This document shows positions 43,101 through 54,900 of a stretch of DNA of 64,000 nucleotides, piece by piece. Below the pieces are notes generated by a model, which was not told the origin of the DNA, did no database searches, and was given only the letters and a program-made list of their open reading frames with translations. Origin of the DNA: Chytriomyces cf. hyalinus JEL632 (taxonomy: Eukaryota; Chytridiomycota; Chytridiomycetes; Chytridiales; Chytriomycetaceae). A program made the position numbers and the translations under genes. The DNA lies in the NCBI GenBank assembly GCA_025435555.1, contig JAIWWG010000004.1, forward strand, positions 372,001 to 436,000. Reading direction: 5' to 3'. Position 1 is the stretch's first letter. Each line of letters begins with the position of its first letter.

Positions 43101-45077
43101 ACGATGAAGTTTGAAAAATCACAGATTTTCATACTTTACGGATGTGTTCTCTCGCAAGTCCTTCGTGTCCGGTAACTCCAACCACAAATACTGGATGACA
43201 TAAGACTATTAACAATGGAATTTTCAATAGAACCAAAAAGAAAAAAAAAAAAAAAAAAAAATTACGTTGGGAAGGTTGCTTGTATCTGATAGCTTGAAAC
43301 AATATGCTCTCATCGACTCCATAAAGATAACTATCCTCAAGGCACTGCTCAATCCAACATTCGCTGACAACGACAATTCTCGCAGAGATGTCCTTGCTCC
43401 AAGACGAGATTGGTCCTTCACCCAACGGACAAATTAAATAGACAAGCGTTTCGATTGACATGGATTTGAGAACGTTTTGAATCATCCCCGAATGAACTTC
43501 CCCATCTTGGCATTGAATTTCTTCACTCAAAATTTCCGTATCGGCCTCATCAAAACCCTCAATTGCAAAGTGTAGGCCGTCAAATAGCGTACCAAAACGT
43601 GGTATTCCTGAGGCAGCAATCGAAACGCGTATACTGCTCCTCCGTTTAGCAAATGCGCTCATTCGTTTTCCGCCTTGGGACGAATGCTCTCCTTTCTTGG
43701 GTGTACTGTTTGTTCCCACGGCAAGACTTTTTCGACGAGTGGAAGCATGAACGGATTTTCGATTATTTTTGGTTTCACTTTCTGCGATGGTTGGTTTGCT
43801 AGCTTTCACGTCCTTCGTGTCAGATGCAGTTTCGTCCAACAGCGGTGGTGTTTTTTTTGTGACCTGAATATTGTCGACTGCGCGAGCGGCTGGGTTCATT
43901 CGAGGTGATTCTGAGGTTGAGGTTTGTCCAGTTTCGACTGATGCACGTTCAGGATTTTCCAAAGATTTGAAAGCGCTCATAACGATTAATGTTTGATTTG
44001 GGATATGTGATATTGCGCCTCGGGGTATGGAGGCGTGTTCTGAAGTTGCTCTATACGTGCCTGATGTTCCGACATTTGTGCTCGCAATGGTATTTCGAGG
44101 TATTGGCGATACTTTTTCGAATTCAGCCCGATCTGATGCACTTCCCGGATTCTGACTTATTCGCGATGGTAATTGGAGGTTGGTTGCATTCGATTGGCGG
44201 TTGGGAAGTCTTTGTTCCGTCGTTGCTGCTAAATGTGAAATTTAAACTTTCTTTCAGAGCTTTTCGAACTAAAGCAGCGTACTTGAAAGATTTCGAGGCG
44301 GGATTGTGTAATTGGACTCATTGACGTGTTCTGCAGTTGAGTATGATTTTAAGAAAGCTGGAATTGGCAATATGGAGTCCCACACAAACCATTGGTCGAT
44401 ATGCATGCATCTAACCATGCTTTTGAAACCACCAGAACTCCATGTTTGACTGCGAATTCAAATTTTTTGCCTTTCGCACCTGTTGCAATCAGATGCGTGC
44501 ATTGTTTGGACAAATCAGTTGCGAATTGTGCCCCCTGGAGTATGCAGGTTGTGCGTTGAACATTGAGCGCACTGCGAAAATTTTTGACAGCCATACCAGC
44601 GATTTCGAATTAGCTTCAATACTATTCCGCTCACGAACGTCGAATCCTGTGAGACAGATGATGAGCCCTTCAAGCGGTCTCAGCCTGTGCAAGTCAGTGA
44701 TCTGAAATTCAAGGTTATGATTCAATTGTTGACAACGACAGAAGAATAGTCAGTAAAATCAAAACACCTTTTCGATCTCAGACATTGACAGCGCGTTGTT
44801 TTCGATAAGCACAAGGCATGCGTCTATCCATGACACGCGTACGATGCCAATGCCCAGACTCGAAGCGACTTTGTATTTCTCGCTTCCTGGACATGCGGCA
44901 ATCAGATGCGTTGTTGAGTTGGTCAGAGATGGAGAGAATACAGCGCCCATTGCAAGGCAGACAGATTCGGCGCGGCGCTGTTGGCAGTTACAATCAGATG
45001 CGCATCCGGAAATACGCATTCGCTAAGCTCACCCTCTCGTCGCTCGGAAGGCCTGTTGCAGTCACGACCAACGGCAT
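40179..45077 (-). CDS. TopBP1/Rad4/Dpb11-like multi-BRCT checkpoint scaffold
   Basis: The gene starts MPLVVTATGLPSDER at 45077 and continues through about 14 exons. Seven BRCT repeats can be read: ~45.08-44.76 kb (RVSWIDAC), 44.71-44.36 kb (LIICLTGFDVRE ... VSKAWLDAC), 43.66-43.27 kb, 43.20-42.87 kb (VFVVGVTGHEG ... VSVDWLFQC), 42.06-41.74 kb (CTHLVHMGG ... SPAWLNVC), 41.04-40.72 kb (RYFMLTGVQSK ... QVAYIEKSF) and 40.57-40.18 kb. Disordered Ser-rich linkers separate them. Such proteins bind phosphorylated Sld3/Treslin and 9-1-1, linking replication initiation to ATR activation. Seven repeats exceed the four of Rad4/Dpb11. The final exon (VVTLQFICDYLL) needs an intron near 40.29-40.34 kb whose donor is uncertain. 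A T20 run sits in one intron (43,242-43,261). Confidence 0.88.
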
Positions 45078-45214
45078 TCGGTTTCCTGTCCTTCTTTCAA
45101 GTCCGATTTTCCAATCGTTTTGCCCGTGAACAGGACTTTATTTAAGTTTTCTGTTAAAAAAAATAGCTTGCCTCTCCTGTTCAACACAAAATTTCATCCA
45201 ACCCGTTTCCAAGT

Positions 45215-46575
45215 ATGACTTCGCGCAATGTGCTCGCAGCTTACAACAGTAATGACTGCACTGGAATCCCCGTCTACGTCAACATGGACCATGTCACGCC
45301 ATGCAGCGCTGAGGAAAGCAGGAGCTGCGAACCTGCTTCCGGATCGCTGACGGTGGGCGTCTCAGCGAAATTCACTTGCCTGCCAGGTGCTGAGGAAACA
45401 GCTATATCAATGATGGGCCCCGGACCATACCTCAGGCAGACCTGGCACAGCTTCAGTAACTGCACCGGGCCTACCAGCTATACCTACTGGCCGCTGGATC
45501 TCTGCATCACTTCACGTTTAGCGAAAACCAACTCCCTTCGTTGGGCATTGGACAGGTCCAAATCCAGCTGCTTCAGCACAAACTTCATTGCTTCACGTTG
45601 CGAAGACGGTCCTGGTGAACTGAAAAAGGAATATCTGCCTAACGGGGAGTGTGATGCTGAATGGATGCGAATCGAAGTTTTCAACAATACGCCGGATATC
45701 CTGCCAGTCAGCATACCCAGCGGTAGTTCAATCAATGTGGCGGGTATTGCTGCATCTGCCGTTGCTGGCATTGCTCTTGTTGCTCTCGTTTCACTTTTTG
45801 TTTACCGACGGTTGGTTGCTCCCTTTTGCCGAGATTTTTCTGACTGATCTTCGCACAGGGTATATTACTCGAAAGTTGAAGAACAAACTCCGACACAGCG
45901 CCCAGACGAACTCGAGTCCACTCAGAGAAACTCTCCTTTATATGCTCCATTTTTGAATGCGGCATCGGTTAACTCACACGAGGAGACTGTATGCTCGGAC
46001 GAAACCCTCCAGATCACCATGCCTTCGGAAAAGGGTCTGCCGGAGGAAGCTTTGCCTAAGCCGGTTGAAAAAGTCTCACAGCTCTTTTCCGCTTTTTCCT
46101 CTGACCTTGGTGGCGAGCCAGCCCCGGACGCTCTCGAAAAGTCCGAAGACAAAGAAAAACCATTTCTCACATCTTCATCTGACGCAGATGCAGTTCAGCC
46201 ATCTTCACCGGGAGCGTCCTCAATAGCACGGTTACCGGATGACCCATTCACATGGACTGTTCAACAAACTGCAACTTGGATTCTGCAAGTGACAGGATCC
46301 GCTCAAACAGCATCATTGGCAATCGGTAACAGTTTATATTCCTGTGGATACAGTTGCCCGGCACATGTATTAAACGGTTCGGGAACAAAACAGGGGAACA
46401 AGTAGATGGGGTTGCCTTATTTCGCCTCACTGAGGAACACATGATTCATGGGCTTGGAATTCAAACAATTGGCCAACGAGCTAGATTGGAGGCAGCAATA
46501 GAGCGATTGAAACCCACAAGTTTCTCTGACCTGGTCACAGACGCACCACCATCCTATGATGCCGACATGAACTAA
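45215..46575 (+). CDS. Type I membrane protein with Cys-rich ectodomain and cytosolic SAM domain
   Basis: Reads from MTSRNVLAAYNSNDCTG. The first ~165 residues have about eleven cysteines and look extracellular. One transmembrane helix follows (VAGIAASAVAGIALVALVSLFVYRR), then an intron at ~45.81-45.86 kb, a Ser/Glu/Pro-rich cytosolic linker, and a SAM domain at the C-terminus (WTVQQTATWILQ before an intron at ~46.33-46.40 kb, then EQVDGVALFRLTEEHMIHGL and GQRARLEAAIERLK). SAM domains form homo- or hetero-oligomers, so a receptor or adhesion role is plausible. No signal peptide precedes the ectodomain, which suggests a missing upstream exon. Chytrid genomes often carry such receptor-like proteins, but I do not recognise a named family. 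Confidence 0.75.
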
Positions 46576-47078
46576 GATTGACAAATTGGGCCATAGTATT
46601 CATGGAAGCGCGACTACCTTCCGATGATCATGTTTATAATCTGACATTAACCAGGGACTTTTTGTTTTTCAAAGGATGATCTAAAGAATCATACTTTCTT
46701 AACAGCACACTTAATAAAAGCATTAGAAAACTCTTAGCAGGGCTGCCTAATTAGTTCTCACATTACCTTCGTATCCATGGAATATCTGTTGATTGTTCTG
46801 AGTGCGCAATGGCCGTAACGAAAATTAACCGTCTGAGAATGGCGGTTGGTCCCGAGTCAGTGTGCTGTGCCGACCACCAAACAAATCTCCTTCTGCGGGC
46901 ATTTGCTTCAGTTCAGTAGGGTCAGATGTTTCAGTTGTATATATTGAAGACAATTCGGTGGTCATGCCCAGCGCTCATTGTCCGCATTTTGTTGAGCGTC
47001 GCGGAAGCTGGGCTTTACAAATTTTGGGAATTTGACTCTCCACCCCAACAAAATATTTAAAGTAAACGAGGATCACTG
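46576..47078. other. Intergenic region
   Basis: 503 nt between the SAM-domain gene and the SmgGDS-like gene, both plus strand. An AATAAA signal occurs near 46,722. I see no gene, repeat or structured RNA here; the promoter of the next gene is expected. Confidence 0.4.
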
Positions 47079-50000
47079 ATGGCCTTTACCTCCGCCGACC
47101 TAGAATCCCTTTCTGCGCGTGCTGTCGACGGTGCGTTCGTTCCTTTTTTTGTGACGATCCTCAATCCAACGAGCAACACAAACACAACTGCAGATGCCAC
47201 CCGACTAGCCATTGTCAGCGATGCCGACACTATCGCAGGACTTGCAGCGGCGCTTAACACGGGAGACATTGATCTTCAAACGGCGGCAGCAAAAACAATT
47301 GCAGAGTGCGCAAAGAGTGGTAAGGGAGAGATTGGGTAGAACAAGAGAGATTATCGTTCTGATTCCCATCTCCCATCATTTGTTCCAGGCAACACCCGGA
47401 AGATTCTGGCTGAAGCTGGTCTCTTTGTTCCTCTCGTGCGAATGCTGGGCGCCAGCGAGGGGGTTCCATCTCGGGCAATACAATCGCTCCGGGCGCTGGC
47501 CAACATGTGTTTCGACAATGGTGAGCGTGTGAACATGACCTAATTCCAATGCACTGAAACAATGCATGTCATCAGAGGACAATCGGGACGCGCTTCTTGA
47601 GATTAAGGATTCTATCAACTTCGTCACGCAATGTTTGGACTCAACCGATGCACAGCTGTTGAAAATTACTTCAGGCGCCCTTCTCAATATTAGCATGGAT
47701 AACGGTATTGCGTTGTTGGCTCAGTCGATTGTGTATATACTCTGATTCTTTTTTTTATTTTCATTCAGAATCTGTTCAAACGGAAGTGCTGGCGTGTGGA
47801 GGAGCTGAGCGAATGATCAAGGCGATTGCGCTGACCACGAATGAGGGAACAGAAAAAGAGTATGGGGCTCTTGCGTCTTCGCTTATCACTACTCTGTCGA
47901 ATTTGCTTGAAATTGGTTTGAGAGCCTTGGTTTTGAACGAGACCGCCCACCCAACGAATCTAAAAGGTTCTTTATTTCAGAGAAGGGCATTGAGGATTTC
48001 AAGAGTGCAAATGGCCTTGCCTTGTTGTTTTTGGCTTTGAAAAGACAGCAAACGATCATCAATTCAACTTCTGGCCTCAACGACGATGACTTTATTCACG
48101 CTTTGGAAATTCTGGAATCCATCGTTACGTGTCTGGAATTCCTCGCGGAAAATGGTGAGAGGTCGAAACTCAGACAGCATCTTGATCACGTAAATTAATT
48201 CTGATTTGGACTCGTATTTTGCAAGACGATGTTCAAAAGCAAATTGTTGCTCAACAAGTTTTAAATGTCCTTCTTGACTTTGTTGATCATTATCCGACGT
48301 ATACTCTCTCGCAATCCGACCTGGACGAAGACGATATTCCAAGCTATGATGAGCTTCGCAGACGCATATCTCGAATTGTGACACTTATTACAATGAATGG
48401 TAAAGATTCAAAAACTTTATAGCGCAACAAACATTGTCTGATAAGTTGCGCGTCAGACTCGAACATGGCCAACATTCCCAAACAAGCCGATGTCATGCAG
48501 CGTTTCAAAACATGGACCACTCTCGGATTACACACAGGAAAAGAAATTGCCGAAGATGAAATACGCATGTCGGGCGCGTTGTGCATTGGCAACCTTGCGC
48601 GAAGCGACAAAGCGTGCACGCTTCTTGTTCAAGAGCACGCTGTTGACGTTTCGCTGATGGAGCTTTTGAGTTTGGAGGTGGGCCGAGTTAAAGCAGGAAG
48701 CGCGAGCCTGAGCGCAATCAGTGGTGCTGTTGGCGATGGTTCGAGCAGTGTTGCTTCGAGTAATGCTGTGAATGAAATTCGCAGCTGCGTGAAGGTGATT
48801 CACGCTGTTGTGGGCGCTTTCAAGAATCTATCCATTGCCGGTACATTTATTTTGCTTTTGATGTTACCTTTCGTCTGCCTCTCCTTTTAACCACCCTCTT
48901 CAGCATCTGAGAGAAAGACTCTGGGTTCACGCGGAATTATTCAACCCATATCGGAACTGCTGGAAATTGAAAATTTGCAACCTGTACACTTTCAATGCAT
49001 TGGGGTGTTGAAAAACTTATGCGCCGGTGGAAATGGTAACCTTAAGCCAGTCCACCTGTAAATCTCGTAAATCCATTTATTAATAATTTTCTTCAGCTTT
49101 GAATTCGTACCGTATCGTAACTGGACTCGAACCACCTTTGGCTCTCGAAGACAAAATTTCCAAAATGTCGCTTGACAACATTAGTTCAAAGACACCATTC
49201 TCGAGAGTCATTCGATACATTTGGAAATCAACGGGTGATAATTTATCTGGGATTCGAAACGAAGGGGGTCGCGTTGTCGCAAACTTGATTCGATCCGCTC
49301 ACCTCGCTGGAGGTACTTTGCAAAAACCTTTTTATCGTCGAGATTTCTGATGAGGTTTTTACTTTGACGTTAAAAAACTCAGCGCCGCTGCTGGTGAAAG
49401 CAATCTTGAATGGAAACGGAATTCCGCCTTTGGTTCAAATTGTTACAGGAGCTCTACTTACGCGCCCGGCGGATGAACCTCGCGAAGGTGCAGAGAATGA
49501 GGAATCAAGCCATCATGTGCATTTCGACGCAGTTCCATCGGATGGTCAAGTCTTTCCCGTCGTTCAGAATGAGGGTTTGATTGCATTGATATTAATGAGC
49601 AATGGTAAAGTCTTTTGTTTATTTTGAAAAGTTCAAAAGACGTTGCAGCTAACTGCGAAAACTGTTTGTCATTCGTAACAGCTGCCGCTGAAGCCATCCC
49701 TGTCATTGCAAAGTACCACGCGTCATTGGTTCCAGTTGCAAAAAGAATTCTCATGAGCGGTCTTCCAGAGGAAAACGCGGATGAAGGGGTACCTTCTTCT
49801 GATGCAGTTTCTGAAGTCCGATCAACCTTGTCCGAAAAGGTCTTGTACTCTGACGAAATTAAAGTCAACTTGTGCCTGTTCTTGGGCGTCATTGCATCGG
49901 CTGATGGTAATATGATTGCCCACTCAATGCTTTTCTTTTTTTTGATCTCAAGAACCACCCTTTCTTCAGTGACTTTCCGCAATCTGCTTGCACCGGAAAT

Positions 50001-50268
50001 CCAGTCCATCTTGTCAAAGTTAACCAAGTGGACATCTGTGTCGAATCTGACAGCAGCATCGGCGGCGTCAGAGAAAAGCGCGCAGGCATTCTCGGATGCC
50101 GTCAGCAAGGGATCAAGCACCAATATTCTGTCACGAACCAACACCAAAAGCGCCAAGCGTATTGTCAGCAATGATGGACCGAGTGAGGTGGGCGCAACGG
50201 CAGACAGCGCAGAAGAAGGGTTGAGACTGAGCGACGCTGTGAAACGGCTCTCTGCCGTGTTTGAATGA
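47079..50268 (+). CDS. RAP1GDS1: SmgGDS-like armadillo-repeat protein (Rap1 GTPase-GDP dissociation stimulator 1)
   Basis: About a dozen exons. Armadillo repeats follow one another: KTIAECAKSGNTRKILAEAG, RALANMCFDNEDNRDAL, LLNISMDN, LEFLAEND-type repeats, then RMSGALCIGNLARSDKACTLL, VVGAFKNLSIA, CIGVLKNLCAGGN, RNEGGRVVANLIRSA and VVQNEGLIALILMS. The middle motif GALCIGNLARSDKAC and the final NEGLIALILM repeat sit where SmgGDS has its own. SmgGDS binds Rho and Rap-type GTPases with C-terminal polybasic regions and controls their prenylation and activation. The C-terminal ~100 residues are Ser/Ala-rich and divergent. The assignment rests on repeat order, so a related ARM protein is possible. 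Confidence 0.78.
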
Positions 50269-50366
50269 AAGCGCTGATGGGTGGTTTCTTGTTTGTGTAA
50301 AATTTCTCAGCGGGTGATATAAAAATTAAAAAAAAAGTTGCAACTCTTTCAAGCCTCAAAAGTGAA

Positions 50367-51732
50367 ATGAACTCCGATGACCTGGTCGTGCTCGTTCGGC
50401 ACATGCGACAGGTGCTTCTGATGCTTCTATACGTCGCGTTCGTGGCACCCGTGGAGACTGCTGTGGCGATGTGGCAGTACGGGCGAGTCAACAGTCGCGA
50501 CAAGGACAACGGCTGGAAGCTGGGTTACGCATCCCACGGTTGGAGTCTGCTTCATTGTATCGGTTATGAACATGTGCTGAACTGGATTTCATGTAGTTGG
50601 CTTTGCGGGCGACTATCTGCTGCGGGTCCTCCGTTGCCCGACGGCTGTACTCGGCCTCAGCCACGAGCAGCCGCTGATGCGTGTGCTATTTGTGCTGGGG
50701 TCGTTGCTGCCCAATTATCTTGTCCAGTATGGCGAGGTGACTGCCCAGTTGGAACAGCGCACAGTCATGCTTGACAAATCCATGAGTCACTGTGACTCAT
50801 GCTGAATGTTTGACTAAAGCCGCCGGTTTCTTTCGCAGGGACTCGCCGTCAAGTGGATCTCGTTTTCGGACTCGCTCGCGAACGCTCGACGTGGCGCTTT
50901 TGTCGCGGCTGACAAGGCACATCTCTCTCTGCCTCCCTCACGCGTGCATGTGTTGCTCTACTTCCACGGCGGTGGCTTCGTCTGTGGCACACCTGTTCAG
51001 TCCTTTGGGCACTCGGCACTGCTGGCGCACGCTGTTAATCGGAAACTGACAAACGGATTGAAGCTGGTCACCTTTGCTGTTGAGTATCCACTATCCCCGG
51101 AAAACTCGAACGACGCGACGATCGAAACCTGTCTGGAAGCTTACAAGTTCCTCGTCTCTCAAAACTACACTTCAATCTCAATTGGTGGCGATTCAGCTGG
51201 CGCCAATGCTGCTCTCAATGTATTGTCACTGTTGTCCTCAGCGCATCATGACCTTGTGCAGCCAGTGTCGGCACTTCTTTACAGTCCATGGGTGGATCCA
51301 TTCGTTACGATTTTGCCTCCGAATTATCCCAACGAAGTTAGCTTTTACCATGACGTCTTGTCGGTGCCTGGCAGCAAAAAAATGGCGAGCCTGTTTGCGC
51401 CTACTGCATCGCTTGAGATGCGAGTGAAACCGCTTGACTGGCCCATTGCGCTCCTGGATGCGTGTATCCCCAAAAAAGGAGGAGTGTTGGTTCTGTACGG
51501 CGGTGCGGATGGACTTCGGGCGGGCATTGACGCATTTGTGGACAAGTTGGATGGCATTGTTGGTGGTGCAGCGGGCAAGAATGATGGTCGGCGTGTGGTG
51601 AAGAAGCGGTATCCGTTCATGCCTCATTGCTTCAACATTTTTTTCCTCAGCTCAATCGGAGTGTCTAAAAAGACTGCGATGCAGTCAGTTGAGGCGAGTG
51701 CGCAGTTTCTGGTTGAGGCGATCGGGGAGTGA
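50367..51732 (+). CDS. Membrane-anchored alpha/beta hydrolase (hormone-sensitive lipase type)
   Basis: The N-terminus has a hydrophobic anchor (VLLMLLYVAFVAPVETAVAM). After two introns (about 50.56-50.61 and 50.76-50.84 kb) the catalytic domain begins, with the oxyanion motif LLYFHGGGFVCG, the nucleophile elbow SIGGDSAGANAA and a later YGGADGLR loop; the His of MPHCFNIF is the likely third triad member. This is the alpha/beta-hydrolase fold-3 (HSL) family, which in fungi includes steryl-acetate deacetylases and other ER-bound esterases. The substrate is unknown. The second donor is uncertain: an unusual GTCATG gives the right phase. Confidence 0.85.
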
Positions 51733-51926
51733 AATCTGATTGGTTCATGCGACCGGGTTGTTGTTCAGAAACTCAGCCTCATAAAAATCTGACATATTTG
51801 TCCTTTGAAATTGGCAGCGCATTACGAAAAAGGAGTGATTAATATCGTGGGTTGTGCCGGCATAAAAAGTCGGCGTTTTTGTTTGGACCAATTTTGCAAT
51901 AAAAAAAAATAAAAAAAAAAGAGTTA

Positions 51927-54900
51927 TGGGAGCAGGATTCTGTGCAGGGACCTTCTCCGTTTGGGATTCAAACGGTGCAGCTGACTTTGGCGCATGCTTC
52001 GAGGACAGGTGCGCAGTTGCCCCCCCCAAGTGTCGTGTATGCATCCAGTAACCCCCGGCTTCTTGTTCAGTGTGCTTTCCGTCATTGTAAGCCTTGCCGG
52101 CCTCGTTTTTGCCGCCCTGCGAATCGTCTATCTGCGCAAGAGGAACCGAATTGAGACAAAACCGAAATGGCACATTACTGGAAACAGGGTAAGAAGGGTT
52201 ACCAGTTACCAGCCGCCTGTCAAACCCAACAACACTCACCCACACCCGCCCCAGGTCGTTGCTATTCTCTCCTTCACCGCATCAGTTGCAACCATGGCTG
52301 TTGTATTTGCCGTTGTCGCCGATGCGGAGCGCACTGGAGCGCTCATCCTCTCCAGCGTGGCGCATGTGCTGGCATCAGCCGCAGTTGCCGCCGTTCTGTA
52401 CGTTGAGCACACTCGGCTGTACCGTGCATCGACTGGTCTGATGGTGTACTGGCTGCTGTGCTTCTGGGTGCTCGTTGTGCGTGTCCGGACCAGAAGCAAT
52501 CTGGTTGGTTGTCACATTTGCAAATCCTAAAATTTATTGTTGTGATTAAATGGAGCTTGAACATCTTTTGACAGACATACTCGCCGACACTGATCGCCAT
52601 GCTTGCCGTCGAGACGTGTCTTGTCGGGATTTCGTTCGTGCTCGAGAACATGACATACATCGCAGACCCCGTCACAGGCAAACGCGTGCGTCCAGTCCCT
52701 CTTGGCTCCAACGTCAACGTCTTTGCCCGCGTCACCTACTGGTACATGCAGCCTCTGCTTGTCATGGGCAGCAAGCGCGAGCTATCATTGGAGGATCTGT
52801 GGCGTCCAGACAAGAGCCAGGCAACTTCCGCCATTCTTAAAAAGTTCAACAAGCAGTGGTCCTACGAACAGCAACTCGCAATCAAGAAGGGAAAATCACC
52901 CATCTTGACTCGCGCGCTTTTATACGCATTTTATCCTGCGCTGATTGTTGGTTTCTTTGAGTACTGCATCAGTTTCGCATGCACATTTATGGAGCCGCTT
53001 CTTTTGTCGAGCATGCTTACTTTTATTGGAAACCCGGATGCTCCAAACTACATTGGATATTCCATTGCATGCGGGATTTTCTTGAACGCACTTCTTAACG
53101 TGCTGATGGGCGTGCAAATGTGGATCACTTCGATGAGTGTTGGGTAAGCGTATTGCGCATGAAGAGAAATGGAAATTTCAGTGTCATCTAACTTGAAATT
53201 TCGCAGATACCAAATTCGATCATCCTTGTGCAGCTCCATCTTTCGAAAGAGTTTGAATCTCTCCAATACGGCCCGCCAGTCGACTTCAACTGGTCAAATC
53301 AACAATATGCTGTATGTTACTTATTCGCACAGCAGTTTTCCTATAACTTTGCTCACTCTGTTAAATTTTTAGTGCTGCCGACACCAATCATATCATGTGG
53401 TTCATTTCCATGATTTTCAGTCCCCTCGGAATTCCAGTGAAAATCGCCATCGCTCTATATCTTTTGTGGGATCAATTGGGGGCCGCATGTCTTGGAGGTC
53501 TTGCAATCATCATTCTCGCCTTTCCTCTTCAAGGACTGATTGGAAAGTTCGAACTGCGAGCATACGACCTCAAACAGTCTCGAGCCGACGCACGTATCGA
53601 AGTCGTGAACGAAACACTCAACAGCATAAAGCTCCTGAAACTGTTTGGATGGGATGTTTTGTTCCACCAAAGAGTCAGTCACGCTCGTCAGGAAGAACTC
53701 AAGAGTGTCAAAACGCTCGGAATCTTGCGTTCATTCAACTCTCTTGTCAGCGAAGTGACTCCACTGTTTGTATCGCTCGCCAGTTTTGCAATCTTTTCAG
53801 CCATCAATGCGGGCACGGACACTGTTTTGGACGCTAAGCGTATTTTTGTGTCGTTTTCCTTGTTTGGGATTCTTTCTGAGCCAATTGGAGCGATTGGGTT
53901 TCTGTTTTCTGGAGGCTCGGCTGCTCTGACATCCATGAATCGAATGCAGCAGGTGACTTTTCTTTTGATGCTAATGCTTTTCCAAGTGCTGTTTTATCCT
54001 GACCGTTTTTTTTTGCATGGTGCCTTAGTTTCTCCTTCTTGAAGAGTTGGACTCTTCGAACGTTGATCGCGAAATTTCAAAGGATGGAAACGCGATTCGT
54101 GTTGAAAACGCTTCATTTAAATGGGACGCGGCTGCAGACGAGTTGACTCTGCAAAACCTTGATTTTGTTGAGTTTTTGTTTTTTTTGTTTTCTTTTTTGA
54201 CTTCCCAGCAATCTAACTGAAACAATTTAAAAAAAAATCTCGCAGGCTGTTCCAAAGGGAGCGCTCGCCGCTGTGATTGGACGTGTTGGAACGGGAAAAA
54301 GTTCGTTGATCTCAACGTTGCTCGGTGAAATGCACAAAGTCAGTGGAAGCGTGCGCGTTTCTGGATCCATTGCGTACGTCAGTCAACAAGCGTGGATCGA
54401 GAATGCGACTGTTCGCGACAATGTTTTGTTTGGCGCTGAATATCAAGAAGCAAGATACAATGGTAATGTCATCTCTTTTCTTTTTCTTGAAATTTGATGG
54501 AAAATTAATCGCACAAAAAACAGCTGTAATTGAAGCCTGTGCTCTTCGCAATGATTTGAAACTTCTCTCTGCCGGTGATCAAACCGAAATCGGAGAAAAG
54601 GGTGTCAATCTTTCTGGTGGACAGAAACAGCGGCTTGCCTTGGCACGTGCCGTGTACAACGACTCTGACGTGTATATCCTGGACGATGTTCTTTCTGCCG
54701 TCGATGCACACGTCGATAAACACATTTTCGACCAAGTCATTGGTCCCAACGGATTGCTTCGTTCAAAGACAAGAATCTTTGTTACACACGGTGTGCACCA
54801 TCTCCCAGACTGCGACCGCGTGCTTGTTGTCAAGGACAAGACTATTGAACAGCAAGGCTCTTACATTGAGTTGATGGCGATGGAAGGTGGAACGTTCAAG

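Noticed and set aside
43129-43270. Polyphenylalanine stretch in the TopBP1-like protein
   Set aside because: It is read-through of an intron containing a T20 run directly after a GTAATT donor; splicing removes it.
52005-52075. Frameshift at the C run near the ABC transporter N-terminus
   Set aside because: A 61-nt intron starting at GTGCGC and ending at CTTGTTCAG removes the C run and joins ACFED to SVLSVIV in frame, as in MRP proteins.
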